A DNA stretch of 64,000 nucleotides from Janthinobacterium sp. B9-8 (GTDB taxonomy: Bacteria > Pseudomonadota > Gammaproteobacteria > Burkholderiales > Chitinibacteraceae), in NCBI RefSeq assembly GCF_000969645.2, contig NZ_CP014222.1:3413740-3477739 (forward strand), read 5' to 3'. Under the pieces are notes generated by a model, which was not told the origin of the DNA, made no database searches, and worked only from the letters and a program-made list of their open reading frames with translations. Numbering within the stretch: position 1 is the first letter of the stretch; every line of letters starts with the position of its first letter. This document shows, piece after piece, positions 31,896 to 42,206 of the stretch. Made by a program: the position numbers and the translations under genes.

Positions 31896-34800
31896 TCAAT
31901 ACGTTTCCAGATCGATATCGATACCGAGTGAGCGAATTTCCTTCACAAGTACATTGAAGGATTCCGGCATACCCGCATCAATCCGGTGATCGCCCTTCAC
32001 GATGTTTTCATACACCTTAGTACGACCGTTCACATCATCAGACTTCACGGTCAACATTTCTTGCAAGGTGTAAGCTGCACCGTATGCTTCCAACGCCCAA
32101 ACTTCCATCTCCCCGAAGCGCTGACCACCAAACTGAGCTTTACCGCCCAGTGGTTGTTGCGTTACGAGTGAGTAAGGACCAGTGGAGCGAGCATGCATCT
32201 TATCGTCTACCAAGTGATGCAGTTTCAGGTAGTGCATCACACCAACCGTTACTTTGCGCTCAAATGGCTCACCATTACGACCATCAAACAGCTGCATTTG
32301 TGTCTTGCTGCTGTTGAAGTCCAGTAATTCGGTGTGTGGATCTTCGCTTGGGTAAGCTAAGTCCAGCATCTGATAGATTTCTGACTCTTTCGCACCGTCA
32401 AATACCGGGCTTGCAAAAGTCATACCGTTGCGCAGACCATTGGCTAACTCGATCAATTCTTCATCAGTGAGACCGTCAATATCTTCGGTCTTACCACTGG
32501 TGTTATAGATCTTGTTCAAGTAAGCACGCATATCAACCAGCATGCCGTTACGTTGCTCGCGCAACATCGCGTCAATACGCTGACCAATACCCTTAGCTGC
32601 CCAACCCAAGTGCATTTCCAGAATCTGACCAATGTTCATACGCGAAGGTACGCCCAATGGGTTCAGAACGATATCTACAGTTGTACCATCTGCCATATAT
32701 GGCAAATCTTCAATCGGCAGAATCTTAGAAACAACACCCTTGTTACCGTGACGGCCGGCCATCTTATCGCCTGGCTGCAGGCGACGTTTAACCGCCACAT
32801 ACACTTTAACCATCTTGATCACGCCAGGTGGCAATTCGTCACCTTGAGTCAGCTTGCGTTTTTTATCTTCAAAACGCAGATCAAACTCAGTACGCATCTG
32901 ACCAATCAGGTCTTTCATGGCTTCTAGCTGGCGAGCGGACTCTTCGTCTGCTAAGCGGATATCAAACCAATCAATCTTTGCTGGCAAGCCAAGCAAGTAT
33001 TCTTTGGTGATTTCAACGCCCTTAGCAAGCTTCATTGGGCCGCCGTTGGCGACTTTGCCCACGATCATGCGTTCAATACGTTCAAACAAATCGCTTTGTA
33101 CAATACGTAATTGATCGTTCAGATCCTGGCGGTAACGACGCAACTGATCATCAATGATGGACTGGGCACGACGATCGCGCTCCACACCTTCACGAGTGAA
33201 CACTTGAACGTCAATAACCGTACCCACCATGCCGGATGGGACGCGCAGCGAAGTATCTTTAACGTCGGAAGCTTTTTCACCGAAGATCGCACGTAAGAGC
33301 TTTTCTTCAGGAGTCAGCTGGGTTTCACCCTTAGGCGTCACCTTGCCGCACAATACATCGCCCGCTTCTACTTCTGCACCGATGTAAACCACACCAGATT
33401 CATCCAGACGGCCCAGCATACGCTCGGACAAATTGGAGATATCACGGGTAATTTCTTCAGCGCCAAGCTTGGTGTCACGCGCCATTACGTTCAATTCTTC
33501 GATGTGAATCGAAGTATAACGATCGTTAGATACGACATCTTCCGAGATCAAAATCGAATCTTCGAAGTTGAAACCGTTCCATGGCATAAAGGCGATCGTC
33601 ATATTCTGACCCAGAGCCATTTCACCCAAGTCAGTTGACGCACCATCTGCAATCACATCGCCCTTGGCAATAATGCTGCCACGAACAACCACTGGCTTCT
33701 GATTGGTGTTGGTGTTCTGATTAGAACGAGTAAATTTAATCAGGTTGTAAATATCTACACCTGTTTCACCCGCAATCGCTTCGTCATCGTTTACACGAAT
33801 AACCACACGCGCTGCATCAACATAATCAACCACACCACCACGCAAGGCGGTTACTGCAGTACCCGAGTCAGTTGCACATGTGCGCTCAATACCCGTACCT
33901 ACAAACGGTGCTTGTGCACGTAAGCAAGGTACAGCCTGACGCTGCATGTTGGCACCCATCAGCGCACGGTTGGCGTCATCGTGTTCCAGGAATGGAATCA
34001 GAGAAGCCGCAACCGATACGATCTGGCTAGGCGCCACATCCATGTACTGCACGCGATCTGGCGTCGCCACAATCGTGTCGCCATTAGAACGGCAAGTCAC
34101 TAGCTCGTCAGTTAAGCGGCCTTCATCGTCGAACTCGGCATTCGCCTGAGCGACAACGTACTTGCCCTCTTCAATCGCGGACAAGTATTCAATTTCATCA
34201 GTAACTTTACAATCGATCACTTTGCGATAAGGCGTTTCCAAGAAGCCGTAGCTGTTGGTGCGCGCATAGCAAGAGAGCGAGTTGATCAGACCAATGTTTG
34301 GACCTTCCGGTGTTTCGATCGGGCAAACACGGCCGTAATGCGTCGGATGCACGTCACGAACTTCAAAACCAGCGCGCTCACGTGTCAAACCGCCTGGTCC
34401 CAAAGCAGAAACACGACGCTTGTGCGTGATTTCTGACAACGGGTTGGTCTGATCCATAAACTGCGACAGCTGGGAAGAGCCGAAGAATTCTTTGATTGCA
34501 GCCGAAACAGGCTTGGCATTAATCAGATCATGCGGCATCAGGTTATCTGATTCTGCTTGTGACAAACGCTCTTTAACAGCGCGTTCTACACGAACCAAAC
34601 CAGCACGGAATTGGTTTTCGGCCAACTCACCTACCGAGCGCACACGACGATTACCCAAGTGATCGATATCATCGATATCACCACGGCCATTACGCAACTC
34701 TAAGAGGATACCGATCACAGCAATGATGTCTTCTGTGCATAGAATGCCAGCACCTTCAACACCACGCGGACCCGCTTCTTCGTAGAAACGACGTTGCCAG

Positions 34801-36080
34801 CCCGGTGCTTTTTCTTCTAAGCGATCCGGATAAGCACGGCGGTTAAATTTCATACGACCAACAGCAGACAGATCGTAACGCTCAGGGGCGAAGAACAAGC
34901 CCTTAAACAGCGCTTCAACCGAATCTTCAGTCGGCGGCTCACCAGGGCGCATCATGCGATAGATTGCAACGCGAGCACCATACTGATCAGCTACATCATC
35001 TGAACGCAATGTCTGAGACAGGAACGCGCCCTGATCCAGATCATTCACATACAGCACTTTTACAGACTTAACATCCGCCATATCCAGCTTAGCAGCCAGA
35101 TCTTCGGTCACTTCTTCGTTAGCCTTAGCCAGCACTTCGCCGGTTAATGGATCAACAACGTTGTGCGCCAGAATACGGCCATAGAAGAAGTCCAGTGGCA
35201 CTGGAATCTTTTGCAAACCAGACGCGTTAATGTCGCGAATGGTTTTAGCTGTAATACGCTTATCTTTTTGTACGAGTACTTTGCCGTCATCAGCAACGAT
35301 ATCGAATTTTGCAACTTCGCCTTTCAGACGTTCTGACACCAGCTCTAAGCACAGGCCATCTTCGTCCATCAGGAAAGTATCGGTATCGAAGAAACCAGCC
35401 AGAATTTGTTCCGGGTTATAACCCAGCGCTTTCAGCAAGGTGGTTACCGGCATCTTGCGACGACGGTCGATACGGAAGAACAACAGATCTTTTGGATCGA
35501 ACTCGAAATCCAGCCAAGAGCCGCGGTACGGAATAATCCGTGCCGAGAACAAGAGCTTGCCTGAAGAATGAGTTTTACCCTTGTCGTGTTCAAAGAACAC
35601 GCCAGGAGAGCGATGCAGCTGGCTAACAATAACCCGCTCTGTACCGTTGATCACAAAAGAACCCGTACGTGTCATCAATGGCACTTCGCCAAAGTAAACG
35701 TCTTGTTCTTTAACTTCTTTGATCGTTGGCTTAGACGCTTCACGATCCATGATCACGAGACGTACACGCGCACGCAGTGGAGCTGCGAAGGTAATTCCTC
35801 GCTGCTGGCACTCGAGCACATCAAACGCAGGATCGCCGAGGGAGTAATGCACAAACTCCAATCGAGCGTTTTCGTTATGAGAGACGATAGGGAAAATCGA
35901 ATTAAACGCAGCTTGCAAACCGATCATCCGGCGCGAATCGGCCGGAACCCCTAGTTGCAGGTATTCACTATAAGAATCGATCTGCGTTGCGAGCAGGAAT
36001 GGCACCTCAAGGACGCTCTTCCGTTTCGCAAAACTTTTACGAATGCGTTTTTTCTCAGTGAACGAGTATTTCATACTCAT
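31896..36080 (-). CDS. rpoB: RNA polymerase beta subunit
   Basis: Catalytic subunit that forms much of the RNA channel and the rifampicin pocket. The ATG at 36080 ([12 protein letters not shown]) has GGAG five bases upstream and gives 1394 residues. Homologues suggest the next ATG at 36074 ([10 protein letters not shown]), so the start is uncertain by two codons. The rifampicin-region sequence [20 protein letters not shown] looks wild type. A terminator-like hairpin lies between rplL and this gene. Confidence 0.98.
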   Translation of the reverse strand: MSMKYSFTEKKRIRKSFAKRKSVLEVPFLLATQIDSYSEYLQLGVPADSRRMIGLQAAFNSIFPIVSHNENARLEFVHYSLGDPAFDVLECQQRGITFAAPLRARVRLVIMDREASKPTIKEVKEQDVYFGEVPLMTRTGSFVINGTERVIVSQLHRSPGVFFEHDKGKTHSSGKLLFSARIIPYRGSWLDFEFDPKDLLFFRIDRRRKMPVTTLLKALGYNPEQILAGFFDTDTFLMDEDGLCLELVSERLKGEVAKFDIVADDGKVLVQKDKRITAKTIRDINASGLQKIPVPLDFFYGRILAHNVVDPLTGEVLAKANEEVTEDLAAKLDMADVKSVKVLYVNDLDQGAFLSQTLRSDDVADQYGARVAIYRMMRPGEPPTEDSVEALFKGLFFAPERYDLSAVGRMKFNRRAYPDRLEEKAPGWQRRFYEEAGPRGVEGAGILCTEDIIAVIGILLELRNGRGDIDDIDHLGNRRVRSVGELAENQFRAGLVRVERAVKERLSQAESDNLMPHDLINAKPVSAAIKEFFGSSQLSQFMDQTNPLSEITHKRRVSALGPGGLTRERAGFEVRDVHPTHYGRVCPIETPEGPNIGLINSLSCYARTNSYGFLETPYRKVIDCKVTDEIEYLSAIEEGKYVVAQANAEFDDEGRLTDELVTCRSNGDTIVATPDRVQYMDVAPSQIVSVAASLIPFLEHDDANRALMGANMQRQAVPCLRAQAPFVGTGIERTCATDSGTAVTALRGGVVDYVDAARVVIRVNDDEAIAGETGVDIYNLIKFTRSNQNTNTNQKPVVVRGSIIAKGDVIADGASTDLGEMALGQNMTIAFMPWNGFNFEDSILISEDVVSNDRYTSIHIEELNVMARDTKLGAEEITRDISNLSERMLGRLDESGVVYIGAEVEAGDVLCGKVTPKGETQLTPEEKLLRAIFGEKASDVKDTSLRVPSGMVGTVIDVQVFTREGVERDRRAQSIIDDQLRRYRQDLNDQLRIVQSDLFERIERMIVGKVANGGPMKLAKGVEITKEYLLGLPAKIDWFDIRLADEESARQLEAMKDLIGQMRTEFDLRFEDKKRKLTQGDELPPGVIKMVKVYVAVKRRLQPGDKMAGRHGNKGVVSKILPIEDLPYMADGTTVDIVLNPLGVPSRMNIGQILEMHLGWAAKGIGQRIDAMLREQRNGMLVDMRAYLNKIYNTSGKTEDIDGLTDEELIELANGLRNGMTFASPVFDGAKESEIYQMLDLAYPSEDPHTELLDFNSSKTQMQLFDGRNGEPFERKVTVGVMHYLKLHHLVDDKMHARSTGPYSLVTQQPLGGKAQFGGQRFGEMEVWALEAYGAAYTLQEMLTVKSDDVNGRTKVYENIVKGDHRIDAGMPESFNVLVKEIRSLGIDIDLETY

Positions 36081-36243
36081 AAACTCTCCATGGAGTGGGG
36101 CGCAAAGGACAAACCGCAAACGCCCGCCAACGTGTTTGTGAGCGGTTTCCGGTTTGACAACTGCTTGCAAAAGAACACAAGCTGGATTCCGCTAACCGAC
36201 AAATATCGGGATCAGCTGTAAGCTAAGCAATAGACACAAACGC

Positions 36244-36272
36244 AAAAGGGCAGGCGGATTCCTCCGCCTGCC
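36244..36272 (-). terminator. rplL-rpoB attenuator
   Basis: On the - strand a perfect 10-bp stem (GGCAGGCGGA with TCCGCCTGCC, GGAA loop) is followed by C and four Us. It lies 23 bp after the rplL stop and before rpoB. In E. coli a partial terminator at this place lowers rpoBC transcription relative to rplJL, and the same role is inferred here. Confidence 0.8.
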
Positions 36273-36294
36273 TTCACTACATCCTAATGGATGC

Positions 36295-36663
36295 TTACTT
36301 CATCTCAGCTGTTGCACCAGCCTCAACGAGTTTCTTAACCATAGCTTCTGCATCAGCCTTAGAAATGCCTTCTTTCAGAGACTTAGGAGCGCCGTCAACC
36401 AGGTCCTTCGCTTCTTTCAGGCCAAGACCTGTCAGTTCGCGAACGATCTTGATCGTGCCCACTTTGTTAGCGCCAGCGCCAGTCAGAATTACGTCGAATT
36501 CTGTTTTTTCTTCAACAGCGGCACCAGCAGCAGCTGGGCCAGCAACTGCAACAGCAGCAGCAGAAACGCCAAACTTTTCTTCGAATGCCTTAACCAGCTC
36601 ATTCAGTTCCATTACGGTCAAAGCGGATACTGCTTCGAGGATATCGTCTTTAGTCAGAGCCAT
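36295..36663 (-). CDS. rplL: 50S ribosomal protein L7/L12
   Basis: Stalk protein that recruits translation GTPases. The 122 residues show the dimerising N-terminus ([20 protein letters not shown]), an Ala/Val-rich hinge, and the C-terminal domain ([20 protein letters not shown]). It follows rplJ by 60 bp. Confidence 0.99.
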   Translation of the reverse strand: MALTKDDILEAVSALTVMELNELVKAFEEKFGVSAAAVAVAGPAAAGAAVEEKTEFDVILTGAGANKVGTIKIVRELTGLGLKEAKDLVDGAPKSLKEGISKADAEAMVKKLVEAGATAEMK

Positions 36664-36723
36664 TTATTAATACTCCTGAAAATCTTGTCTGTTTTAATAC
36701 AACAATCGTGTTTAAGTAGTCGT

Positions 36724-37266
36724 TTACGCAGTCGCTTCTTCGGCTGGGGCTTCTGCAGCCTCCACCGGTGCGGCGACGCCTTCGGACTTCTTCTCTGCCA
36801 GCGCGGCAAGGCCACGTGCGAAACCAGCCATCGGTGCTTGCATAACGTACAGCAGCTTGGACAACAGTTCTTCACGGCTTGGAATAGATGCAAGAACAGC
36901 TACTTCTTCTGCATTCATTACCTTACCATCATAAGAACCAGCCTTGACCACGATTTTCGCGTCTTTCTTTGCGAATGTGTTCAGGACTTTTGCCGCAGCA
37001 ACTGGGTCTTCAGAAATACCGTACACCAGTGGGCCAACCATTTGGTCTGCCAACTCAGCGAACGGAGTTCCTGCAACCGCACGGCGTGCCAGCGTGTTCT
37101 TTAGAACACGCAAATACACACCTGACTCACGCGCTTGTTTGCGCAGTGTAGTCATGCTTGCAACGCCGATACCTCGGTATTCAGCGATAATAATCGTTTG
37201 AGCTGTAGCAACTTCTGCTGCGATCTCAGCGACTACCGCCTTTTTGTCTTCAAGATTGAGACTCAA
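36724..37266 (-). CDS. rplJ: 50S ribosomal protein L10
   Basis: Stalk base that binds L7/L12 dimers and 23S rRNA, and represses its own mRNA as a complex with L12 in E. coli. The 180 residues begin [20 protein letters not shown]. Its ATG follows GGAGG, and a long structured leader precedes it. Confidence 0.98.
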   Translation of the reverse strand: MSLNLEDKKAVVAEIAAEVATAQTIIIAEYRGIGVASMTTLRKQARESGVYLRVLKNTLARRAVAGTPFAELADQMVGPLVYGISEDPVAAAKVLNTFAKKDAKIVVKAGSYDGKVMNAEEVAVLASIPSREELLSKLLYVMQAPMAGFARGLAALAEKKSEGVAAPVEAAEAPAEEATA

Positions 37267-37319
37267 GGTCTACCTCCATTGGTTAGTAGTTCAGTACGAA
37301 TAAATCGCACCACCCAATC

Positions 37320-37475
37320 AAACGGCGACCTTTGCTTCAGGAGACTTGCTAACAACATTGCCACAAGAGCTATGCATTTAGAGCCTATAGATTCGGGCGC
37401 ACCGTCTGCGTAGGCTGGCTTTTGGGAGCCGGATTAAGCCACAAGAAAACTTATGGCACCTACGGTCTTTGACAA
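37320..37475 (-). promoter_or_regulatory. L10 leader (ribosomal protein autoregulatory RNA)
   Basis: The 274-bp gap between rplA and rplJ contains, on the - strand, AGCCTACGCAGACGGTGCGC, which resembles the conserved core of the known L10 leader, with pairing arms on both sides. L10-L12 binding to this RNA is known to repress rplJL translation. The boundaries are approximate because no covariance model could be run. Confidence 0.62.
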
Positions 37476-37540
37476 CCTTGGCAATATTCCGCCAAGCCCA
37501 AAGTCGACTGGGCCAGTCAAAAGACTGACCCCATAATTAC

Positions 37541-38236
37541 TTAAGCTACTACCGAAGCGGTTTCAACGCGAACGCCTACACCCATAGTGCTCGATACAGC
37601 GATCTTCTTAAGGTATACACCTTTTGAAGAAGCTGGTTTAGCTTTTTGCAGCGCATCAACCAGCGCCAACAAGTTTTCTTTCAGATCAGCAGCTTCGAAA
37701 GTTGCACGACCTAGAGTAGCGTGAACAATACCACCCTTGTCAGTACGGTATTGAACCTGACCGGCTTTAGCATTTTTAACTGCTTCAGCAACGTTCGGAG
37801 TTACAGTACCCACTTTCGGGTTAGGCATCAGGCCGCGTGGACCCAAGATCTGACCTAATTGACCAACAACGCGCATTGCATCTGGAGAAGCAATAACAAC
37901 GTCGAAGTCCATATTACCGGCTTTGATCGATTCAGCTAAGTCTTCGAAACCAACGATTTCTGCACCAGCAGCACGAGCAGCTTCAGCATTTGCACCTTGT
38001 GCGAATACGGCTACGCGAACTGACTTACCAGTACCTTTAGGCAATACAACAGCGCCGCGAACCACTTGGTCCGACTTACGTGCGTCAATACCTAAATTAA
38101 CAGAAACGTCGATCGATTCGTTGAATTTAGCAGTTGCAGCGGCTTTAACGAGTGCAATTGCTTCGTCAATAGCGTACAGCTTGTTAGAATCAACAGTTGC
38201 GTTCAGTGCCTTCAGGCGTTTAGATAGCTTAGCCAT
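37541..38236 (-). CDS. rplA: 50S ribosomal protein L1
   Basis: Forms the mobile L1 stalk at the E site. It also represses the L11 operon in E. coli. The 231 residues include [20 protein letters not shown] and [20 protein letters not shown]. It abuts rplK with no gap. Confidence 0.99.
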   Translation of the reverse strand: MAKLSKRLKALNATVDSNKLYAIDEAIALVKAAATAKFNESIDVSVNLGIDARKSDQVVRGAVVLPKGTGKSVRVAVFAQGANAEAARAAGAEIVGFEDLAESIKAGNMDFDVVIASPDAMRVVGQLGQILGPRGLMPNPKVGTVTPNVAEAVKNAKAGQVQYRTDKGGIVHATLGRATFEAADLKENLLALVDALQKAKPASSKGVYLKKIAVSSTMGVGVRVETASVVA

Positions 38237-38668
38237 TTACACACCCTCCACGGTCAGACCCATCGAACGAGCGGAACCAGCGATAGTGCGCACTGCTGCG
38301 TCAATATCAGAGCCAGTCAAGTCAGCATTCTTGGTCTTAACGATTTCTTCAAGCTGAGCACGAGTCACAACACCAACTTTGTCAGTATGTGGCTTAGCGC
38401 TACCCTTAGTGATACCAGCAGCCTTTTTCAGCAAGATCGTTGCTGGTGGGCTCTTCATCACGAAGGTGAATGATTTGTCTGCAAAAGCAGTAATTACTAC
38501 AGGAATTGGCAAACCTGGCTCGATACCTTGAGTAGCCGCGTTGAATTCCTTGCAGAAATTCATAATATTCAGACCACGTTGACCCAAAGCTGGACCAATC
38601 GGTGGAGATGGATTTGCTTTACCAGCTGGAACTTGCAGCTTGATATAGCCAATGATTTTCTTAGCCAT
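38237..38668 (-). CDS. rplK: 50S ribosomal protein L11
   Basis: GTPase-centre protein needed for RelA activation. The 143 residues begin [20 protein letters not shown] and contain the proline-rich [20 protein letters not shown]. It opens the rplKA pair, 82 bp after nusG. Confidence 0.99.
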   Translation of the reverse strand: MAKKIIGYIKLQVPAGKANPSPPIGPALGQRGLNIMNFCKEFNAATQGIEPGLPIPVVITAFADKSFTFVMKSPPATILLKKAAGITKGSAKPHTDKVGVVTRAQLEEIVKTKNADLTGSDIDAAVRTIAGSARSMGLTVEGV

Positions 38669-38699
38669 TTAAAACTCCTAAATTCGGGTCAAACGCGAG

Positions 38700-38738
38700 C
38701 AAAAAACTCGCTCCCCTACCAAAATGCCCTAGGGCATT
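38700..38738 (-). other. Two hairpins between nusG and rplK
   Basis: A perfect 16-bp palindrome AATGCCCTAGGGCATT occupies 38723-38738. A second hairpin (GCGAG arms around a T-rich loop) lies next to it, toward rplK. Neither is followed by a convincing U-run on the - strand. They could be RNA-processing sites or part of the L1-binding leader. Confidence 0.45.
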
Positions 38739-38750
38739 ACACTACACAGA

Positions 38751-39284
38751 TCAGGTTTTTTCGACCTGTGCAAAATCGACTTCAACTGGTGTTGCGCGAC
38801 CAAAAATAAGCACAGACACTTTAATCCGACTTTTGTCATAATCAACATCAACAACAGTTGCATTGAAATCAGCAAACGGGCCTTCAGTAACACGAAGCTC
38901 TTCACCCACTTCAAACAGGATTTTCGGACGAGGTTTCTCAACCCCTTCCTGAACCTGTTGAAGCATAGATTTAACTTCACGCTCAGGCAAAGGTGTAGGA
39001 CGATTACCCACACCACCGATGAAACCACTAACCTTAGCCGTACTCTTAACTAAGTGCCAGGTTTCATCACCCATTTCCATTTCAACAAATACATAACCCG
39101 GGAAGAGTTTCCGTTCGGTCAGCTTACGAGTGCCGGCCTTCACTTCCATCACTTCTTCAACAGGCACCAAGATCTGACCAAACAAGTGCTGCATATCAGC
39201 ACGTTCAATCCGCTCAATCAGCGCCTTTTGCACACTTTTTTCAAAGCCGGAATAGGCGTGTACCACATACCAACGCATAGACAT
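38751..39284 (-). CDS. nusG: Transcription termination/antitermination factor NusG
   Basis: Binds RNA polymerase and links it to Rho or the ribosome. The 177 residues begin [20 protein letters not shown] (NGN domain), and a C-terminal KOW domain contains [17 protein letters not shown]. It follows secE by 26 bp. Confidence 0.99.
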   Translation of the reverse strand: MSMRWYVVHAYSGFEKSVQKALIERIERADMQHLFGQILVPVEEVMEVKAGTRKLTERKLFPGYVFVEMEMGDETWHLVKSTAKVSGFIGGVGNRPTPLPEREVKSMLQQVQEGVEKPRPKILFEVGEELRVTEGPFADFNATVVDVDYDKSRIKVSVLIFGRATPVEVDFAQVEKT

Positions 39285-39310
39285 TCAGATACTCCGCTTT
39301 CCCGTTTACT

Positions 39311-39664
39311 TTAGCCACGACCTAAAATCAGATCATAGAATACCCATGTCAGACCAGAGTCGACGCCCCACATAAAGAGAGACAACACCCCTACGAACAG
39401 GAATACAACGCCCGTCATCTGCCAGGTTTCTTTACGAGTCGGAAACACAACCTTCTGCGCTTCTTTGATCGAGTCGCGCGCGTAATCTACAAACGCACGA
39501 CCTGGACCCGAAAACCATAGCACAAAACCTGCAAGTGCCAAACTAAGCACTACAGGCAATGAACGAACGACCCCTTGATCAGTTGGAACTAGGTAAAACC
39601 CAGTAACACCCAATGCAACCAGCAGCAATGATGCTGCGATCTTGATTTTGTCGATGCTAACCAT
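39311..39664 (-). CDS. secE: Protein translocase subunit SecE
   Basis: Clamps the SecY channel. The 117 residues show three hydrophobic segments (about 8-27, 34-52 and 83-105) with the conserved amphipathic FVDYARDSIKEAQKVVFPTR before the last. The three-segment form is typical of proteobacteria. nusG follows. Confidence 0.97.
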   Translation of the reverse strand: MVSIDKIKIAASLLLVALGVTGFYLVPTDQGVVRSLPVVLSLALAGFVLWFSGPGRAFVDYARDSIKEAQKVVFPTRKETWQMTGVVFLFVGVLSLFMWGVDSGLTWVFYDLILGRG

Positions 39665-39684
39665 TTGTCCGATTCGGAAACTTG

Positions 39685-39720
39685 GATAAAACAGAGCCGT
39701 TCCCTACGGAAACGGCTCTG
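39685..39720 (-). terminator. Terminator between tRNA-Trp and secE
   Basis: On the - strand a 13-bp stem (CAGAGCCGTTTCC with GGGAACGGCTCTG, one G-U pair, GTA loop) is followed by TTTTATCC. It lies 12 bp after the tRNA 3' end and 20 bp before the secE ATG. It would end the tRNA transcript, with partial read-through feeding secE-nusG. Confidence 0.75.
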
Positions 39721-39732
39721 ATGTCTAAACCG

Positions 39733-39808
39733 TGGCAGGCGAGGAGGGTGTCGAACCCCCAACCCCCGGTTTTGGAGACCGGTGCTCTACCAATTGAGCT
39801 ACTCGCCT
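39733..39808 (-). tRNA. tRNA-Trp (CCA)
   Basis: A 76-nt cloverleaf with CCA encoded. The acceptor is AGGCGAG/CTCGCCT, the D-loop contains AGCTCAATTGGTAGAGC, the anticodon loop is CTCCAAA with anticodon CCA, and the T-arm contains GGTTCGACACC. It lies between tuf and secE, as is common in bacteria. Confidence 0.97.
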
Positions 39809-39821
39809 ACGGGAGGGCAGA

Positions 39822-39850
39822 ACTATAACAATTCAACCCTCTTTTGTAAA
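39822..39850 (-). promoter_or_regulatory. Sigma-70 promoter for tRNA-Trp (secE-nusG)
   Basis: On the - strand, -35 TTTACA (39845-39850) and -10 TATAGT (39822-39827) have 17-bp spacing. The -10 is 13 bp upstream of the tRNA. Each hexamer matches five of six consensus bases. Confidence 0.8.
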
Positions 39851-39856
39851 CCTCTT

Positions 39857-41047
39857 TTATTCAATAACTTTTGCAACAACACCAGCGCCAACCGTACGAC
39901 CACCTTCACGAATCGCGAAGCGCAGACCCTGCTCCATTGCAACAGGAGCAATCAGACTAACGGTAACTTCGACATTATCACCAGGCATTACCATTTCGGT
40001 ACCTTCTGGCAAATCAACCGAACCTGTTACGTCCGTTGTACGGAAGAAGAACTGTGGACGGTAGCCGTTAAAGAATGGAGTGTGACGACCACCCTCATCT
40101 TTCGACAAAACGTACACCGAACCTTCAAACTTTGTGTGCGGAGTGATCGAACCCGGCTTTGCCAGAACTTGACCACGCTGAACATCTTCACGCTTAGTAC
40201 CACGAAGCAATGCGCCGATATTATCGCCAGCCTGACCTTGATCAAGCAACTTCCGGAACATTTCAACACCGGTACAAGTCGTCTTAACCGTTGGTGTAAT
40301 ACCAACGATTTCAATTTCTTCACCAACCTTAACAATACCGCGCTCAACACGACCAGTCACCACAGTACCGCGACCAGAGATCGAGAATACGTCCTCAACC
40401 GGCATCAGGAACGCGCCATCAACAGCACGCTCTGGCAATGGGATGTATGAATCAAGCGCATCAGCAAGGCGGAAAATCGATGGCTCGCCGTGCTCCGATT
40501 GATCACCTTCCAACGCCAAACGGGCAGAACCCACAATAATCGGCGTATCGTCACCAGGGAAATCATATTTACTTAGTAGCTCACGAACTTCCATGTCTAC
40601 CAATTCAAGCAATTCTGCGTCATCAACCAAATCAGCTTTATTCAGGTAAACAATGATGTATGGAACACCAACCTGACGAGCCAACAAGATATGCTCACGA
40701 GTTTGCGGCATCGGACCATCAGCAGCAGAACAAACCAAGATCGCGCCATCCATCTGCGCTGCACCTGTAATCATGTTCTTAATGTAATCTGCGTGACCCG
40801 GGCAATCTACGTGGGCGTAGTGACGTGTTTCTGTTTCGTACTCAACGTGCGAGGTATTAATCGTAATACCACGAGCCTTTTCTTCAGGCGCACTATCAAT
40901 TTGCGAATAATCTTTTGCTTCGCCACCAAATTTCTTCGATAAGATAGTCGAAATAGCCGCTGTTAGTGTGGTCTTACCATGATCAACGTGACCAATTGTA
41001 CCGACGTTAACGTGGGGCTTAGTGCGCGTAAATTTTTCTTTTGCCAT
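39857..41047 (-). CDS. tuf: Elongation factor Tu (second copy, tRNA-linked)
   Basis: Second EF-Tu gene, in the tRNA-Tyr-Gly-Thr-tuf-tRNA-Trp-secE arrangement that recalls E. coli tufB. The start at 41047 gives 396 residues ([20 protein letters not shown]). Twelve extra upstream codons are not conserved. It differs from the other copy at seven positions, for example SARL versus SARM and a C-terminal KVIE versus KVLV. Confidence 0.98.
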   Translation of the reverse strand: MAKEKFTRTKPHVNVGTIGHVDHGKTTLTAAISTILSKKFGGEAKDYSQIDSAPEEKARGITINTSHVEYETETRHYAHVDCPGHADYIKNMITGAAQMDGAILVCSAADGPMPQTREHILLARQVGVPYIIVYLNKADLVDDAELLELVDMEVRELLSKYDFPGDDTPIIVGSARLALEGDQSEHGEPSIFRLADALDSYIPLPERAVDGAFLMPVEDVFSISGRGTVVTGRVERGIVKVGEEIEIVGITPTVKTTCTGVEMFRKLLDQGQAGDNIGALLRGTKREDVQRGQVLAKPGSITPHTKFEGSVYVLSKDEGGRHTPFFNGYRPQFFFRTTDVTGSVDLPEGTEMVMPGDNVEVTVSLIAPVAMEQGLRFAIREGGRTVGAGVVAKVIE

Positions 41048-41088
41048 GATATTTCCTATCTCGAGAACTTGAAAATATACCAAGCGAT

Positions 41089-41163
<75 letters not shown>

Positions 41164-41177
41164 ACGCTAATCTTTTT

Positions 41178-41251
41178 TGGAGCGGGTGAAGGGAATCGAA
41201 CCCTCGTCGTAAGCTTGGAAGGCTTCTGCTCTACCATTGAGCTACACCCGC
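41178..41251 (-). tRNA. tRNA-Gly (TCC)
   Basis: 74 nt with CCA encoded. The acceptor is GCGGGTG/CACCCGC, the anticodon loop is CTTCCAA with anticodon TCC, and the T-arm contains GGTTCGATTCC. It is the second tRNA of the tuf-linked cluster. Confidence 0.97.
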
Positions 41252-41311
41252 ATTATTTTAATCCAACCTTACAACATCTACGCAGATTCTTCACTACGCA
41301 TAATATTATTC

Positions 41312-41397
41312 TGGTGGGGGGGGAAGGATTCGAACCTTCGAAGGCTAAGCCGCCGGATTTACAGTCCGGACCCGTTGACCGCTGGGGTAACCCCCCC
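41312..41397 (-). tRNA. tRNA-Tyr (GTA)
   Basis: 86 nt with CCA encoded and a long variable arm. The anticodon stem CCGGA/TCCGG surrounds loop CTGTAAA, giving anticodon GTA. The acceptor stem is entirely G-C (GGGGGGG with CCCCCCC). It is the first gene of the tRNA-tuf transcript. Confidence 0.96.
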
Positions 41398-41411
41398 GAC
41401 AAGAGAAGCGC

Positions 41412-41440
41412 ATTCTAGGCAAGGTTCTTTCTTGCGTCAA
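41412..41440 (-). promoter_or_regulatory. Sigma-70 promoter of the tRNA-Tyr-Gly-Thr-tuf operon
   Basis: On the - strand, -35 TTGACG (41435-41440), 17-bp spacer, -10 TAGAAT (41412-41417), then a GC-rich discriminator. The -10 ends 14 bp before the tRNA-Tyr 5' end. This is the pattern of a strong, stringently controlled stable-RNA promoter. Confidence 0.88.
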
Positions 41441-41781
41441 GCCCGACAATTGAACATTTTCAAAATTTATCGCTAAGCTTCTTATACAAAACAAGTTAAT
41501 TTCATTTAAAAACAGCGCTTAAGCGCGATCGGCGAGCTTATTTTTATTTTCATTTTTTTATAAAACAAGTAATTCACACACCAAACCGTCCATAAGCACA
41601 GGCAAATTGATGCAATAGACTAAGGATTCTAACTTTCCCCCTTTCCAATCACAAAACATAAGCCCCTATACTCGCAAACTGCACAACGGGCCGCTAGAAA
41701 ATGCCCCAATTCCAAGCGAACTAATCATATATAGCGAAATATAAAAATTCAGCTATTTTAGAATATTATTTATAATAAAGG
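41441..41781. other. AT-rich intergenic region between two tRNA clusters
   Basis: No gene was found. It contains the 12-bp palindrome GCGCTTAAGCGC at 41515-41526. A very AT-rich stretch at about 41740-41780, directly before the tRNA-Phe -35, could serve as an UP element. The rest shows no clear signal. Confidence 0.5.
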
Positions 41782-41810
41782 TTGACGACTCATTACAAAT
41801 GGGCTTTAAT
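41782..41810 (+). promoter_or_regulatory. Sigma-70 promoter of the tandem tRNA-Phe genes
   Basis: -35 TTGACG (41782-41787), 17-bp spacer, -10 TTTAAT (41805-41810). The first tRNA starts 15 bp downstream. AT-rich sequence upstream fits an UP element. Confidence 0.85.
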
Positions 41811-41824
41811 AGCGACCTCTCAGC

Positions 41825-41900
41825 GGCCTGTTAGCTCAGTTGGTAGAGCAGCGGATTGAAAATCCGCGTGTCCTTGGTTCGATTCCGAGACAGGCCACCA
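41825..41900 (+). tRNA. tRNA-Phe (GAA), copy 1
   Basis: 76 nt with CCA encoded. The acceptor is GGCCTGT/ACAGGCC, the anticodon stem GCGGA/TCCGC surrounds loop TTGAAAA, and the anticodon is GAA. It is identical to copy 2 except for one compensated base pair in the acceptor stem (T-A here). Confidence 0.98.
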
Positions 41901-41954
41901 AGTTTTTATAAGATCAGATTGTTAGAATCTGGTTGGCTTTAAACCGCTTTATGC

Positions 41955-42030
41955 GGCCCGTTAGCTCAGTTGGTAGAGCAGCGGATTGAAAATCCGCGTG
42001 TCCTTGGTTCGATTCCGAGACGGGCCACCA
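41955..42030 (+). tRNA. tRNA-Phe (GAA), copy 2
   Basis: 76 nt with CCA encoded. The acceptor is GGCCCGT/ACGGGCC, so pair 5-68 is C-G where copy 1 has T-A. The remainder is identical. The 54-bp spacer before it contains a small hairpin (CAGATT/AATCTG), probably used in transcript processing. Confidence 0.98.
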
Positions 42031-42040
42031 GTTATACAAG

Positions 42041-42071
42041 AACGGCCCCAATGTAAATTGGGGCCGTTTTT
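42041..42071 (+). terminator. tRNA-Phe terminator
   Basis: A 12-bp stem (AACGGCCCCAAT with ATTGGGGCCGTT, GTAA loop) runs into five Ts. It lies 10 bp after the second tRNA-Phe. Confidence 0.93.
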
Positions 42072-42157
42072 CATTTCGCCTTTCAAATAGTTCCCCCTCT
42101 ATTATTTGTGGTTATTGCCTGTGGCATCGACGATGATTACGTTATCATGTTTGCTTC

Positions 42158-42186
42158 TTGCAATGGCTGTCATTGCGCTGTATTAA
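42158..42186 (+). promoter_or_regulatory. Candidate promoter of the GntR-family gene
   Basis: -35 TTGCAA (42158-42163), 17-bp spacer, -10 TATTAA (42181-42186), 20 bp before the ATG. No clear GntR operator palindrome was recognised. Confidence 0.55.
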
Positions 42187-42206
42187 AAGCGAATATATAA
42201 AAACCC

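Noticed and set aside
39782..40450. 222-residue + strand frame opposite tuf
   Set aside because: A similar antisense frame occurs opposite the other tuf copy at 23017-23466, so it is only a by-product of tuf codon use.
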